From NCBI RefSeq assembly GCF_018417475.1, contig NZ_CP054856.1:682001-746000 (forward strand): 64,000 nt of DNA, written 5' to 3'. The position numbers and the translations under genes are program-made. How positions within the stretch are numbered: position 1 is the stretch's first letter; every line of letters begins with the position of its first letter. This stretch comes from Novosphingobium decolorationis (lineage in GTDB: Bacteria > Pseudomonadota > Alphaproteobacteria > Sphingomonadales > Sphingomonadaceae). This document shows, piece by piece, positions 17,492 through 26,683 of the stretch. The notes below the pieces were generated by a model, which was given only the letters and a program-made list of their open reading frames with translations, was not told where the DNA came from and did no database searches.

Positions 17492-18442
17492 TCAGTAGCC
17501 TCGGTCGAAATCGACCCGGTGGACGAGGTCCTCGCCCGCCTGGAACCGGCGCAGATTCTCCAGAAAACGCAGGGAAGCCCGGCGCAGCAGACTGCTCTGG
17601 GCAAGCCCCGAGCAGTGCATCGACATCTCCACGTTCGGACAGTCCCAGAGCGGATGATCGGCCGGCAGGGGCTCCGGGTTGGTCACATCGAGGTAGGCAC
17701 CGCCCAGGTGCCCCGAACGCAGCGCCTCGAGCAAGGCGTCCTGATCCAGCACTTCCCCGCGTGCCACATTCACAAGCGCAGCGCCTTTCTTCATCGCCGC
17801 GAGTTCGTCCTTGCCGAACATGCCGACCGTCTCCGGCGTCGAAGGCACGATCAGCACGACCCAGTCGAACTCGCCCAGCCGCGCGCGCCATTCGTCCTGC
17901 CCCAGATCACCGCCCTGCGGCGTCCGCCGGGCCATCGTGACCTGCGCGTCGAAGGCTTCCAGCAGCGTGCGGATACGCTGACCGATCTCGCCCGCGCCGA
18001 TCACCAGCACCCGAGCGTCGAGAAGCTCACCCGTCCCCGGTGCCTCATCCAGCCATTCGTGGCGCGCCTGGCTGTCGCGTATCTGCCCCCACTTCTTGTT
18101 GTACGAGAGCATGCCCAGGAGCGCGAACTCGGCCACGCTGTGCGCGTGCAGCCCGGCGCCATTGGTGAGCGCGATGCCGTTCGCCCGAAACGAGGCAAGC
18201 GGCAGCCAATCGACGCCCGAGGACATGACGCTGCACCATTGCAGGACGTTGGCACCTTCCAGCGCCTTGGCCAGCACGGCATCGGCCGAATCGCGGATGA
18301 GGTAATCGGGCCAGACCACCTCCACATCGCTCAGCTTTGCGGCGAACTCCTCATCGTTCTCGTACCAGACCGGCTCGACACCCTCAGGCATCTGTCCGTC
18401 GAGAAAGGGGCGAAAGTTGGCATGAACAAGAGCGCGGGTCAC
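17492..18442 (-). CDS. D-2-hydroxyacid dehydrogenase
   Basis: A 316-residue NAD(P)-dependent dehydrogenase that interconverts 2-oxoacids and D-2-hydroxyacids. The dinucleotide motif VIGAGEIGQRI is near residue 147. The catalytic residues are Arg in VNVARGEVLD, Glu in NPEPLPADHPLW and His in MSMHCSG. The N-terminal catalytic lobe is divergent, so the substrate is not predictable. It is upstream of the ThDP enzyme on the same strand; together they could act on one 2-oxoacid, but that is inference. A perfect palindrome lies 53 bp before the start. Confidence 0.88.
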   Translation of the reverse strand: MTRALVHANFRPFLDGQMPEGVEPVWYENDEEFAAKLSDVEVVWPDYLIRDSADAVLAKALEGANVLQWCSVMSSGVDWLPLASFRANGIALTNGAGLHAHSVAEFALLGMLSYNKKWGQIRDSQARHEWLDEAPGTGELLDARVLVIGAGEIGQRIRTLLEAFDAQVTMARRTPQGGDLGQDEWRARLGEFDWVVLIVPSTPETVGMFGKDELAAMKKGAALVNVARGEVLDQDALLEALRSGHLGGAYLDVTNPEPLPADHPLWDCPNVEMSMHCSGLAQSSLLRRASLRFLENLRRFQAGEDLVHRVDFDRGY

Positions 18443-18494
18443 AGGCTATTCCTCGAAAGCGTCGGAAATCAAACGGCGTTTCAAGAGATAACGG

Positions 18495-18506
18495 ACGCAA
18501 TTGCGT
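18495..18506. promoter_or_regulatory. 12-bp perfect palindrome upstream of the D-2-hydroxyacid dehydrogenase
   Basis: ACGCAATTGCGT is a perfect palindrome in the region preceding the dehydrogenase gene, with TTGAAC just upstream on the minus strand as a possible -35 element. It is a plausible operator; no regulator gene is adjacent. Confidence 0.35.
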
Positions 18507-18631
18507 TCAGGTTCAATCGTCTTTTTTGCACGCGCCATGCGCCGAGACTACGGCGCCGATACAGGAAGGTCCTGATGCCCCCAGTATGAGCGACCTCAAG
18601 CCACCCCGCTCCGATGGCGCGCGCAAGGTAT

Positions 18632-18658
18632 GGGGAGCCCGAGGGCGGTGCCCCTCGG
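18632..18658. repeat. Intergenic palindromic element, copy 1
   Basis: GGGGAGCCCGAGGGC begins a hairpin-forming element whose arms CCGAGGG (18639-18645) and CCCTCGG (18652-18658) pair around a six-base loop. A near-identical copy lies at 35304-35330; the flanks GGGGAGC and a following A/CTAT-rich stretch are shared too. It sits just beyond the 3' end of cysS. Confidence 0.75.
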
Positions 18659-18705
18659 AACTATCCTTTTCTTCTAGCGCCCTTTCCTGAGCGGACGCTC
18701 TGAAT

Positions 18706-20157
18706 TCAGCCGAGCTTCCATTCCCAGCCGAGCGGGTCACCATCCATGACCTCGACGCCCTTGCCGGCCAGTTCGTCGCGCAGCGCATCGGAGGTCGCGA
18801 AGTCCTTGTTCGCGCGGGCGTCCTTGCGCTGCACAAGCGTCTCCTCGATCTCCTCTTCAGAGATTTCGGCGGTCAGCGGACGAAGGCGCAGGTCCGCCCG
18901 GCCTGTCTCGAACAGACCAAGACCGAAGACCTGGTCCATCATTTCAACGACAGCGCGTTTGGCGGCCGGATCGACCTTCTTGGCTGCAAGGACGTCCTCC
19001 AGCGCGGTCAGCGCGATGGGGGTGTTGAGGTCCTCGGCCAGCGCCTTCTCGAACGTCGCGATCATCGGGGCGAGCTTGGGGTGTGCGGGTGTCCCCGCCT
19101 CGATGTCCTTCAGGCGCTCTGCCGCCATGATCATGCGCTTCAGGCGGGTGAGCGCGGCGGAGAGACCATCCCACGAGAACTCCAGCTCCGAGCGGTAGTG
19201 CGCCTGAAGGCACATCATGCGGTAGCCAAGCGGGTGGTAGCCCTTGTCGATGAGCAGCTGCAGGCGCAGGAATTCGCCCGAAGACTTGCTCATCTTGCCC
19301 GAACGCTCGACGAGGAAGTTGTTGTGCATCCACACCTTCGCGCCCGAGTTTCCGGGCACGTCGAGGCCGCCTGCACAGCAGAACGCCTGGTTCTGGGCAA
19401 TCTCGTTGGGGTGGTGGATCTCGCGGTGGTCGATGCCGCCGGTGTGGATGTCGAAGGGAAAGCCCAGCAGCTTGCCCGACATGACCGAGCATTCCAGGTG
19501 CCAGCCCGGTGCGCCCGGCCCCCACGGCGAATCCCACTCCATCTGGCGCTTCTCGCCCGCCGGGGTCTTGCGCCAGATCGCGAAGTCGGCCGCGTTGCGC
19601 TTGCCCTGGACCGCCTCGATGCGGCCCTCGCCCTCTTCGGTGACCGCGCGGGCAAGCCGCCCGTAATCGGCCACGGTGGAGACGTCGAAATAGAGACCGC
19701 TTTCCAGCTCGTAGCAGTGCCTGGGGGCGATCTCCTTGGCGAAGTCGATCATCTGCTCGACGTAGTCGGTGGCGATCGACCAGTGCGCGGGCTGGCGGAT
19801 GTTGAGCGCCTTGATGTCGTCCCAGTAGGCCTGCGTGTAGTGGCGCGCGATGTCCCAGATCGACTGCGCCTTTTGCGCGGCCATCTTCTCCATCTTGTCC
19901 TCGCCATCGTCGCCATCATCGGTGAGATGGCCGACGTCGGTGATATTGATGACGTGGGTGAGCTTGAGGCCCCGGTGGCTCAGCGTCCGGCCCAGGATGT
20001 CGGCAAAGACATAGGCGCGCATGTTGCCGATGTGGGGGTAGTTGTAGACCGTCGGCCCGCAAGTGTAGACCCGCGCCTCGCCCTCGTGGACAGGCTGGAA
20101 GGGTTCCATCTGGCGGGTCAGGCTGTTGAACAGCGTCAGCTCGGGAAGATCGGTCAT
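18706..20157 (-). CDS. cysS: Cysteinyl-tRNA synthetase
   Basis: A 483-residue class I synthetase that charges tRNA-Cys. The zinc-binding cysteine is in VYTCGPTVYNY, the HIGH motif is PHIGNMRAY (about residue 41), and the KMSKS motif is GKMSKSSGEF (about residue 285). Further zinc ligands are in HLECSVM and GGIDHREIHHPNE. The length is normal for the family. It appears to be a stand-alone gene; the palindromic element follows its stop codon. Confidence 0.97.
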   Translation of the reverse strand: MTDLPELTLFNSLTRQMEPFQPVHEGEARVYTCGPTVYNYPHIGNMRAYVFADILGRTLSHRGLKLTHVINITDVGHLTDDGDDGEDKMEKMAAQKAQSIWDIARHYTQAYWDDIKALNIRQPAHWSIATDYVEQMIDFAKEIAPRHCYELESGLYFDVSTVADYGRLARAVTEEGEGRIEAVQGKRNAADFAIWRKTPAGEKRQMEWDSPWGPGAPGWHLECSVMSGKLLGFPFDIHTGGIDHREIHHPNEIAQNQAFCCAGGLDVPGNSGAKVWMHNNFLVERSGKMSKSSGEFLRLQLLIDKGYHPLGYRMMCLQAHYRSELEFSWDGLSAALTRLKRMIMAAERLKDIEAGTPAHPKLAPMIATFEKALAEDLNTPIALTALEDVLAAKKVDPAAKRAVVEMMDQVFGLGLFETGRADLRLRPLTAEISEEEIEETLVQRKDARANKDFATSDALRDELAGKGVEVMDGDPLGWEWKLG

Positions 20158-20250
20158 GCCCGCGGCATTAGGCAGGCCGCGCCAAAGGTCAAGGCGCCTC
20201 GGAGGAAGGATCGGGAGGAAGCGTGCCCCCTCCCGTCCGCACGTACTCGT

Positions 20251-20823
20251 TCAGGCCGCCGGAGCACCATCCTCCTCATCGGCGGGCTCGTCCGCAATCG
20301 GCGCGCCATCTTCGATCGCTGCGCCCGCCGCGCCTGAAAGGGCAAATTCGACCTCGTCGGGACGCAGGGCGCCGGGGCCTGGTCCCATGTCGTCGGCATC
20401 GACGAGGCGATCGGTCCTGGACTTCACGAACTCGGCCTGGGTCGAGGGCCGCAGATCCGGACGCCCCGCCATGAAGCCCATCTTGATCCGGCACATCGCG
20501 TACTGGGTTTCATCGGGCTCGACCTCGAGTGCGAGCACGTCCTTGGCCTCGCTTTTCACGGTGTATTCGTGACGCCCCGGCTCGGTCACGAGGATGAAGT
20601 AGCGCCCTGCCCCCAGCGAGCTGATCTTCTCGCCGTTCTCGTTGACCGAGCAGCCCATGGCCGCCCCCATGATCGTGCCGGTGCGGTAGAAGACAATCTG
20701 CCCCTTACCGGCAGGCGGCGCCGGGATTGCGACAGGATCCGCTTCGCTGGCGGCCAGTGCGGGTTGTGCGCACAGCGCAAGCCCGAGCCCGGCCAGGACC
20801 GACCATTTTGCCTCACTCTTCAT
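20251..20823 (-). CDS. DUF2846-like exported protein
   Basis: A 190-residue protein with a Sec signal peptide (VLAGLGLALCAQPALA, cleavage near residue 24). The body resembles the DUF2846 domain: KGQIVFYRTGTIMGAAMGC, then VNENGEKISSLGAGRYFILV and a domain-ending strand. The last 50 residues are acidic and Ala/Pro-rich, likely disordered. The function of DUF2846 is unknown. It starts 6 bp after the next upstream gene ends and is likely cotranscribed with it. Confidence 0.7.
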   Translation of the reverse strand: MKSEAKWSVLAGLGLALCAQPALAASEADPVAIPAPPAGKGQIVFYRTGTIMGAAMGCSVNENGEKISSLGAGRYFILVTEPGRHEYTVKSEAKDVLALEVEPDETQYAMCRIKMGFMAGRPDLRPSTQAEFVKSRTDRLVDADDMGPGPGALRPDEVEFALSGAAGAAIEDGAPIADEPADEEDGAPAA

Positions 20824-20829
20824 TGGTGT

Positions 20830-21450
20830 CTACCCTTCGTAAACGGCCGCATCCGGATTGGATGTCGGCAAAAGGTCTTGGTCCTCCGGGATCGGCGCGG
20901 GCGGTTCGAAGCGCACCGCGATCTTCGCCGTGGCGCGGGTCCCTGCGGGATAGAGCACATTGCGTCCGCGTATCGCGAAGCCGACGAGCCCGATCGGGAC
21001 GGGTGCCAATGCCGCCCCCGCGTTGATCGCGTTCACGGTTGCAACAGCCCCCTGCCCGGCCAGCGCGACATGCATCGAACGCAGCCGCAGCCGTGTTCCG
21101 CAGGCCTCCAGCCAGCGCGCCGCCAGGACCAGTTCGCCCGGAGTTCCGCTGCCCCCGGACTTCTTCGCATGGACAACTTCGCCTTCGCCCGTGCTTCCTG
21201 CAGGCAGCACCTCGTGCCCATCGACGACGACAGGTTCGGCAAGACGGATCGGAAATGTGTCGAGCGACCGGCTCACCGCGCTACCCAGATCGACAAGGGT
21301 TTCGACCACGATCGGCGTCAAGGCCGGAATGGCGTGCCGGCATGCCGGCGCGGCATTCGTGGAAGACGGCACCGGGGGTGCCTCCTGAGCCGCGCATGGA
21401 AACGGCGCCAACACACCCGCGCCAAGGCACACAAGCACACTCTGGCGCAT
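20830..21450 (-). CDS. Exported protein of unknown function
   Basis: A 206-residue protein with a signal peptide (LVCLGAGVLAPFPCAAQEA, cleavage near residue 20). The mature part is beta-rich: a segment like VVVDGHEVLPAGSTGEGEVV suggests a small barrel, and RGRNVLYPAGTRATAKIAVRF is a similar repeat near the C-terminus. These phrases recur in sphingomonad proteins of unknown role. The start is ATG at 21450. It forms a likely two-gene operon with the DUF2846-like gene. Confidence 0.65.
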   Translation of the reverse strand: MRQSVLVCLGAGVLAPFPCAAQEAPPVPSSTNAAPACRHAIPALTPIVVETLVDLGSAVSRSLDTFPIRLAEPVVVDGHEVLPAGSTGEGEVVHAKKSGGSGTPGELVLAARWLEACGTRLRLRSMHVALAGQGAVATVNAINAGAALAPVPIGLVGFAIRGRNVLYPAGTRATAKIAVRFEPPAPIPEDQDLLPTSNPDAAVYEG

Positions 21451-21589
21451 GTGTCGCTCTCCCAAGAATCTCCGGACCTGATATCCGGCTTAACCTTGCT
21501 TATGTGCCGATTTACAGAGTTTGCAACGTCCAAAATGCAGCCCCGCGCAGGCGCTGTTCAGGTTGTCTTTCGGGTCGCGCGCGCGCCGC

Positions 21590-22495
21590 TCAGGCGTGGG
21601 CAATCATCAACACGCAGACCCCCAGCGTGATGAGCACGAAGCCTGTCCATTCGCGGCTGGTGAGCCAGCGCCCCGACATGTAGCGCGAGACCAGGGCCAC
21701 GATCGGCATCTCGATCAGCGCCAGCGTGCGCACGTTGGCCGCCATCGTCAGCGAGAAGGCGATGAACCAGCCCGCAGAGGCCAGTGCGCCCAGCGCGCCC
21801 GCAGGCACACTGAGGCGCCATTCGCGCAAGGAATGGGTGAAGGCCTTGGCATCGCGAAAGACGAACCAAAGCGCCATCACTCCGCTCTGAATCGCCAGTG
21901 ACGTTACCAGCATGAGCAGGCTGCGCATGAGGAAGGTGCCCTCCCCCACCGCTTCGATCGAAGCGCGAAAGCAGATGGCGGTGAGGCCAAACAGCGCGCC
22001 GCTGACCACGCCGACGACAAGCGACTTCCAGTCCGCCAGATCCTCGGCGCCGTCGCCGGGCTTGAGCGAGGCCAGGACGACGCCGATGGTCACCACCAGC
22101 ACCGCCAGCCAGCCCAGCGCGGGCAGACGATCCCCGATGAGGACGAGGCCGAGGACCGCCACGGTCGCGGGCTCGGTCTTGATGTAGGCATAGGCAACGC
22201 CGAAGTCCCGGCGGGACATGACGACCAGCATCAGCGCGGTCGCGGCAATCTGTGTGACCCCGCCCAGCGCCGCCCAGCCCCACGAGGCGGGCGGTATGGG
22301 GGGCAGGTCCTGGCCGGTAATCCCGACAAGCACGGCCAGGAACAGCACTGCGAACGGCAGGCCGAAGACGAAGCGCACCTGGGTGCCTCCGGCCGTACCG
22401 ATCCGTCCCGTCAGACGGGACTGGAAGGCGTTGCGAAAGACCTGCGCGAGCGCGGCCGCCAGGGTGAAGGGCACCCACAGGAAGGTAGACGTCAT
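21590..22495 (-). CDS. DMT (EamA) family transporter
   Basis: A 301-residue protein with about ten transmembrane helices in two EamA halves, a drug/metabolite transporter of the inner membrane. Hydrophobic segments alternate with short loops throughout (for example VRFVFGLPFAVLFLAVLVGI near the N-terminus and WTGFVLITLGVCVLMIAHA at the end). Substrate unknown. The start is ATG at 22495. It lies 25 bp downstream of the nitroreductase gene and may share its transcript. Confidence 0.85.
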   Translation of the reverse strand: MTSTFLWVPFTLAAALAQVFRNAFQSRLTGRIGTAGGTQVRFVFGLPFAVLFLAVLVGITGQDLPPIPPASWGWAALGGVTQIAATALMLVVMSRRDFGVAYAYIKTEPATVAVLGLVLIGDRLPALGWLAVLVVTIGVVLASLKPGDGAEDLADWKSLVVGVVSGALFGLTAICFRASIEAVGEGTFLMRSLLMLVTSLAIQSGVMALWFVFRDAKAFTHSLREWRLSVPAGALGALASAGWFIAFSLTMAANVRTLALIEMPIVALVSRYMSGRWLTSREWTGFVLITLGVCVLMIAHA

Positions 22496-22520
22496 GCGCG
22501 CAGGCTCTCGCAGGCCGGGA

Positions 22521-23183
22521 TCAGAAGCCCGCGAAGCGGACCTGATCCTCAAGCGGCGTGCGGGTCCGCTCGAACTGGTTGACCGGATCGGAACGGTCGC
22601 CGTACCCGATGGCAAGGCCGCAGAAGAGGATGTGCGTCTCATCGCTCACCCCGATGTGATCCTTGATGAGGCGGCCGAAGTCGCTCATCCATTCCTGCGG
22701 GCAGGAATCGAGGCCCTCTTCGCGCAGCAGCAGCATGATCGTCTGCAGCCACATGCCCACGTCCGACCACTGCGGCGCAGCGTGCAGACGCTCCATGTAG
22801 ATGAGCATCAGGACCGGCGCGCCGAACGAGACCTTGTTGGCCTCCACAAAGCGGTTGCGGCTTTCCTTGTCGTCCCGCGCAATGCCCATCGCGCCGTACA
22901 TCTGCGCGCCCAGTTCCTGAAGGCGGGGCAGATAACGCTCCGACTTCTGCGGTTCGGAGTAGCTGTACTCGATCGGGTCCTGGCGCTCGGCGGGCAGGAG
23001 CCTGGCCTGCAGGGCCTTGAGCGGCTCGCCGGTCAGAACGGTGGCTTCCCAGGGCTGGAAGTTGCAGCCCGAGGGCGCCATGCGCGCCTTGTCGAGAACC
23101 CGGGTCAGGACGTCGAGCGGCACCTTCTCGTCCGTGTAGGCGCGGATCGAGCGGCGGCTGGCGACAGCCTCGGTAACATTCAT
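22521..23183 (-). CDS. Nitroreductase family protein
   Basis: A 220-residue flavin (FMN) oxidoreductase of the nitroreductase fold. The FMN-binding segment [14 protein letters not shown] is at about residues 9-22, [11 protein letters not shown] at about 37-47, and [14 protein letters not shown] later supplies the dimer/flavin contact. It is not BluB, whose arginine-rich N-terminal signature is missing. The start codon overlaps the cobT stop by four bases (ATGA), so the two are translationally coupled. Confidence 0.88.
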   Translation of the reverse strand: MNVTEAVASRRSIRAYTDEKVPLDVLTRVLDKARMAPSGCNFQPWEATVLTGEPLKALQARLLPAERQDPIEYSYSEPQKSERYLPRLQELGAQMYGAMGIARDDKESRNRFVEANKVSFGAPVLMLIYMERLHAAPQWSDVGMWLQTIMLLLREEGLDSCPQEWMSDFGRLIKDHIGVSDETHILFCGLAIGYGDRSDPVNQFERTRTPLEDQVRFAGF

Positions 23184-25003
23184 GCTTTCTTTTCTTCCTC
23201 GAACAGGCCGGCCAACTGCTCGATCATGGTGCCGCCCAGCTGTTCGGCGTCCATGATCGTGACGGCGCGGCGGTAGTAGCGGGTCACGTCGTGCCCGATG
23301 CCGATGGCGACCAGCTGCACCGGCGACTTGCCCTCGATCCACTCGATCACCCGGCGCAGGTGCGCCTCCAGGTACCCGGCGGAATTGACCGAAAGGGTGG
23401 AATCGTCGACCGGCGCGCCATCGGAAATCACCATCAGGATACGGCGATCCTCGGGGCGGGCGAGCAGGCGTTCGTGCGCCCAGAGCAGCGCCTCGCCGTC
23501 GATGTTCTCCTTGAGCAGCCCCTCGCGCATCATCAGGCCCAGGTTCTTGCGCGCTCGGCGCCAGGGCTCGTCGGCCTTCTTGTAGACGATGTGGCGAAGG
23601 TCGTTGAGACGGCCGGGGTGCGCGGGCTTTCCGTTGGCCAGCCAGTGCTCGCGGCTCTGGCCGCCCTTCCAGGCGCGCGTGGTGAAGCCCAGGATCTCGA
23701 CCTTGACCCCGCAGCGCTCGAGCGTGCGGGCCATGACGTCCGCGCTGATCGCGGCAATCGAGATCGGGCGTCCGCGCATCGAGCCCGAATTGTCGAGCAG
23801 CAGGGTCACGACCGTGTCCTTGAACTCGACGTCGCGTTCGACCTTGTAGGAGAGCGACGAGCCGGGCGAGACAACAACGCGGGCAAGCCGCGCGGCGTCG
23901 AGCATGCCCTCTTCCTGGTCGAAGTCCCAGGAACGGTTCTGCTGCGCCATCAGGCGGCGCTGCATGCGATTGGCAAGCCGGGTGACGACGCCCTGGAGGC
24001 CCTTCAGCTGCGCATCGAGATAGGCGCGCAGGCGGGTGAGTTCATCCTCGTCGCACAGGTCCGCCGCGCTCACGACCTCGTCGAAGGCCTCGGTGAAGAC
24101 CTCGTAGTCGAAATCGGCGGGAATGTCGGTCCACTGGCGGTTGGGACGCACGGGCATCATGCCCTCTTCGCCCTCGTCGCCTTCCTGGCCTTCTTCCATG
24201 TCGTCGGAGGCATCGCCCTCGGCGTCGCTCTCGCCCTCGTTCTCGCCCATCTGGGGCTCGGCGGCCATTTCGGAAGGCTGGGGCTCCTGGCCGGCATCCT
24301 CGCCGTCCTGCTGCTCCTCGGTCTCCTCGTCGCCGTCGAGGTCGTCGTTGTCCTCGGGCGGCATGTCGGTCGGCTCCATGCGCGTCAGCTCCAGATGCTG
24401 GAGCATGTCGAGCGAGAGTGACTGGAAGGCCCGCTGGTCCTCCACCGAATTGGCAAGCGCCTCGAAATCGGAGGCGGCACGGCTTTCGATCCAGGTGCGC
24501 ACCATGTCGACACCGGGACGTGCGACCTCGGGAATGTCCTGGCCGGTCAGCCGCTCGCGCAGGAGCAGCGAGAGCGCCGAGGCAATCGGCACTTCGTCGG
24601 GCGCTTCGGCGCGGGCGATGGGATCGGTCGCGATGCGCGCTTCAAGCGCGCTGTCGAGGTTGGCGCGCATGCCCTCATAAGCGTTGCTGCCAATGGCTTC
24701 GTAGCGCACCGCCTCGACCGCGTCATAGCAGGCCCGCGCGATGGGTTCGCTCGGCGCCTCGCGCATGTGGGACTTGGCGTTGTGGTAGCGCAGGCGCAGC
24801 GAAAGGCGATCCGCCTCGCCGCGCGCCTTCATCGCGGCATCGCGCGGCACTTGGCGACCTGGCATCGGAATGCGGAAAAGGCTGCCCGAGGAACTGGCGG
24901 TATCGGCAGTCCAGTTCACCTCGATCTCGTTGTCCTGCGCGATGGCGCGCGAGGCTACGGCAAGGGCGGTCTTGAAGCGGTCGGCTGGAGATTCGTCGGA
25001 CAT
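23180..25003 (-). CDS. cobT: Aerobic cobaltochelatase subunit CobT
   Basis: A 607-residue CobT, which with CobN and CobS inserts cobalt into hydrogenobyrinic acid diamide in aerobic cobalamin synthesis. The N-terminal half is helical; a very acidic stretch (about residues 215-290, [15 protein letters not shown] and similar) leads to the C-terminal von Willebrand A domain, whose MIDAS begins [12 protein letters not shown] near residue 395. CobS and CobN are not in the window. CobT-like proteins occasionally serve other chelatase-type roles, so assignment rests on overall similarity. Confidence 0.88.
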   Translation of the reverse strand: MSDESPADRFKTALAVASRAIAQDNEIEVNWTADTASSSGSLFRIPMPGRQVPRDAAMKARGEADRLSLRLRYHNAKSHMREAPSEPIARACYDAVEAVRYEAIGSNAYEGMRANLDSALEARIATDPIARAEAPDEVPIASALSLLLRERLTGQDIPEVARPGVDMVRTWIESRAASDFEALANSVEDQRAFQSLSLDMLQHLELTRMEPTDMPPEDNDDLDGDEETEEQQDGEDAGQEPQPSEMAAEPQMGENEGESDAEGDASDDMEEGQEGDEGEEGMMPVRPNRQWTDIPADFDYEVFTEAFDEVVSAADLCDEDELTRLRAYLDAQLKGLQGVVTRLANRMQRRLMAQQNRSWDFDQEEGMLDAARLARVVVSPGSSLSYKVERDVEFKDTVVTLLLDNSGSMRGRPISIAAISADVMARTLERCGVKVEILGFTTRAWKGGQSREHWLANGKPAHPGRLNDLRHIVYKKADEPWRRARKNLGLMMREGLLKENIDGEALLWAHERLLARPEDRRILMVISDGAPVDDSTLSVNSAGYLEAHLRRVIEWIEGKSPVQLVAIGIGHDVTRYYRRAVTIMDAEQLGGTMIEQLAGLFEEEKKA

Positions 25004-25134
25004 GGCGATGACAGCTAGCGCATACGGCCCCGAGCCTCAAACAGGTTCGCCATGCCAACGACTTGGACAAGGAAACAGGCTGAGATCGAGAGCCATGATC
25101 CAAAGCCGGAAATCGATCGGACAAGGATGCAAGA

Positions 25135-25161
25135 GCCGGGAACGCGCAGGAGCGTCCCGGC
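25135..25161 (-). terminator. Hairpin downstream of the small gene at 25235
   Basis: GCCGGGAACGC (25135-25145) pairs with GCGTCCCGGC (25152-25161) with one bulged A and a six-base loop. On the minus strand it lies 74 bp beyond the stop of the 89-residue gene and is followed only by TCTTGC, so termination would be weak. Confidence 0.35.
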
Positions 25162-25234
25162 CCGTCTCAGCCCGCGGTCACTGGCCTCCCAACGGGATGT
25201 CGGGAGATCCAGGCCGCGCGGCGAAGCGCTCGCC

Positions 25235-25504
25235 TCAGAGCGACTTGTCGCCCGATGCCTTCCAGCGCAGACGATCGCTCGCGTCGATCACCTCGCCGCC
25301 ATTGGCCGTGAGCTTGTCGAAATCGGCGAAAGCCTTTTCGATGGCCTCGCGCTTTTCCAGGATCAAGGCGGCCACGCCGCTGGTCAACCCGCCCTCGTCG
25401 CCCACGCGACCAAGTATGGCGGCAATATCGGCGACAACAGCCGTCGATGGAGAAGTATGAAGATGCCCACGGTCATCAACGTAGGCCTCGATTGTTCGCG
25501 CCAT
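25235..25504 (-). CDS. Small protein of unknown function
   Basis: An 89-residue soluble protein not assigned to a family. It opens with MARTIEAYVDDRGHLHTS, followed by two predicted helices (TAVVADIAAILGRV and VAALILEKREAIEKAFADFD). GGAGAG precedes the ATG at 25504. It stands alone between cobT and the transaldolase gene, on the same strand as both but separated by more than 200 bp on each side. Confidence 0.6.
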   Translation of the reverse strand: MARTIEAYVDDRGHLHTSPSTAVVADIAAILGRVGDEGGLTSGVAALILEKREAIEKAFADFDKLTANGGEVIDASDRLRWKASGDKSL

Positions 25505-25753
25505 TGAACTCTCCTCACCTGACGGCGCATCTCGCCGCCCCGCCCCTTGATCGATGCGAATCAACCAAAGGTGTGCAGGCAGGATACCACAGCTTGAGGC
25601 CGCAGGAATCGGGGATACTGAGGAGAAACCCGTTCAGGAATGGAGCAGTTCGGCAGGGAAAAACCAAAAGCGCCCGAATTCAGAATTTTAACGATTTCGG
25701 AGCGCCCGCGCCTGTTGCAAAAGCAACACACCTACACACGAACAAAACTATTC
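25505..25753. other. Intergenic region, AT-richer, no gene seen
   Basis: This stretch, upstream of the small gene at 25504, is visibly AT-richer than its surroundings, especially from about 25650. It has no credible coding frame. It probably holds the promoter of the small gene and runs into the terminator of the transaldolase gene. Confidence 0.5.
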
Positions 25754-25756
25754 CCC

Positions 25757-25801
25757 AAAATAAAACGCCGCCGCACCGTATTAAAACGCGTGCAGCGGCG
25801 T
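25757..25801 (-). terminator. Rho-independent terminator of the transaldolase gene
   Basis: On the minus strand ACGCCGCTGCAC (25801-25790) pairs with GTGCGGCGGCGT (25776-25765), twelve pairs with one wobble, and is followed by TTTATTTT. It lies 50 bp after the transaldolase stop codon and has the form of a strong intrinsic terminator. Confidence 0.8.
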
Positions 25802-25850
25802 ATTCATATTACCTATCGCCTTCGCGAGAAGTAATCATCAAGTCAAAACA

Positions 25851-26501
25851 TCAGATCGATTGGCCGGTCTTCGCCCAATCGGCGAGGAAGCCTTCAATGC
25901 CCTTTTCGGTCAGAACGTGCTTGAACAGGTTCTTGATGACCGACGGCGGCATGGTCGCGACGTCCGCACCGATCTTGGCGCACTGCAGCAGGTGGATCGG
26001 GTGACGGATCGAGGCGGCGAGGATCTCGGTCTCGAAGGCATAGTTGTCATAGATGAGACGGATGTCTTCGATCAGCTGGATGCCGTCGAAGCCGTTGTCA
26101 TCATGACGGCCGATGAAGGGCGAGATGAACGAGGCGCCCGCCTTGGCGGCGAGCAGCGCCTGGTTGGCCGAGAAGCACAGCGTGACGTTGACCATCGTGC
26201 CTTCGCTGCTGAGCGCCTTGCAGGTCTTGAGACCGTCGACGGTGAGCGGCACCTTGATGCACACGTTGTCGGCGATCTTGCGCAGGATTTCGGCCTCGCG
26301 CATCATGCCTGCGTGGTCGAGGGCGACGACTTCGGCGCTGACCGGACCATCGACGAGTTCGCAGATTTCCTTGGTGACTTCCATGAAGTCGCGGCCCGAC
26401 TTGGCGATCAGCGAAGGGTTGGTGGTAACGCCATCGAGGAGGCCGGTGTCGGCCATTTCCTTGATGTCGGCGATTTCGGCGGTGTCGACGAAGAACTTCA
26501 T
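25851..26501 (-). CDS. tal: Transaldolase, TalC/fructose-6-phosphate aldolase subfamily
   Basis: A 216-residue TIM-barrel aldolase. The N-terminus [15 protein letters not shown] and [13 protein letters not shown] are family signatures, and the Schiff-base lysine is in [13 protein letters not shown] (about residue 84). The short length places it in the small transaldolase/fructose-6-phosphate aldolase group, which moves three-carbon units in the non-oxidative pentose phosphate pathway or cleaves fructose 6-phosphate. Sequence alone does not separate the two activities. It is a single gene with its own terminator. Confidence 0.9.
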   Translation of the reverse strand: MKFFVDTAEIADIKEMADTGLLDGVTTNPSLIAKSGRDFMEVTKEICELVDGPVSAEVVALDHAGMMREAEILRKIADNVCIKVPLTVDGLKTCKALSSEGTMVNVTLCFSANQALLAAKAGASFISPFIGRHDDNGFDGIQLIEDIRLIYDNYAFETEILAASIRHPIHLLQCAKIGADVATMPPSVIKNLFKHVLTEKGIEGFLADWAKTGQSI

Positions 26502-26616
26502 GGCGGGTTCCTGAACTGATTGAAGCTGGGGGGACGACCCCGGTGCGGGCCGGATGCGAATCTGGCGCCCCTATAGGCGCAGCTTTCGCATCGGACCAGA
26601 CTCTGCCGAACCGGGC

Positions 26617-26670
26617 GGCGGAAGGTGCCCGCCGGCGACCTTCCCGGCCACCTGGCGGGCGCCTTCCGCC
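26617..26670 (-). terminator. Long hairpin after the DUF4197 gene
   Basis: GGCGGAAGGTGCCCGCC (26617-26633) pairs with GGCGGGCGCCTTCCGCC (26654-26670), a 17-bp stem with one wobble and a 20-base loop. On the minus strand it begins 14 bp past the DUF4197 stop codon. No T-run follows, so it is terminator-like rather than a canonical terminator. Confidence 0.5.
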
Positions 26671-26683
26671 ACGCGAGACCGGG

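Noticed and set aside
24180..24370. Repetitive-looking acidic run in cobT as a possible tandem DNA repeat
   Set aside because: It is codon-level enrichment for Asp/Glu in the normal CobT linker, without a fixed repeat unit.
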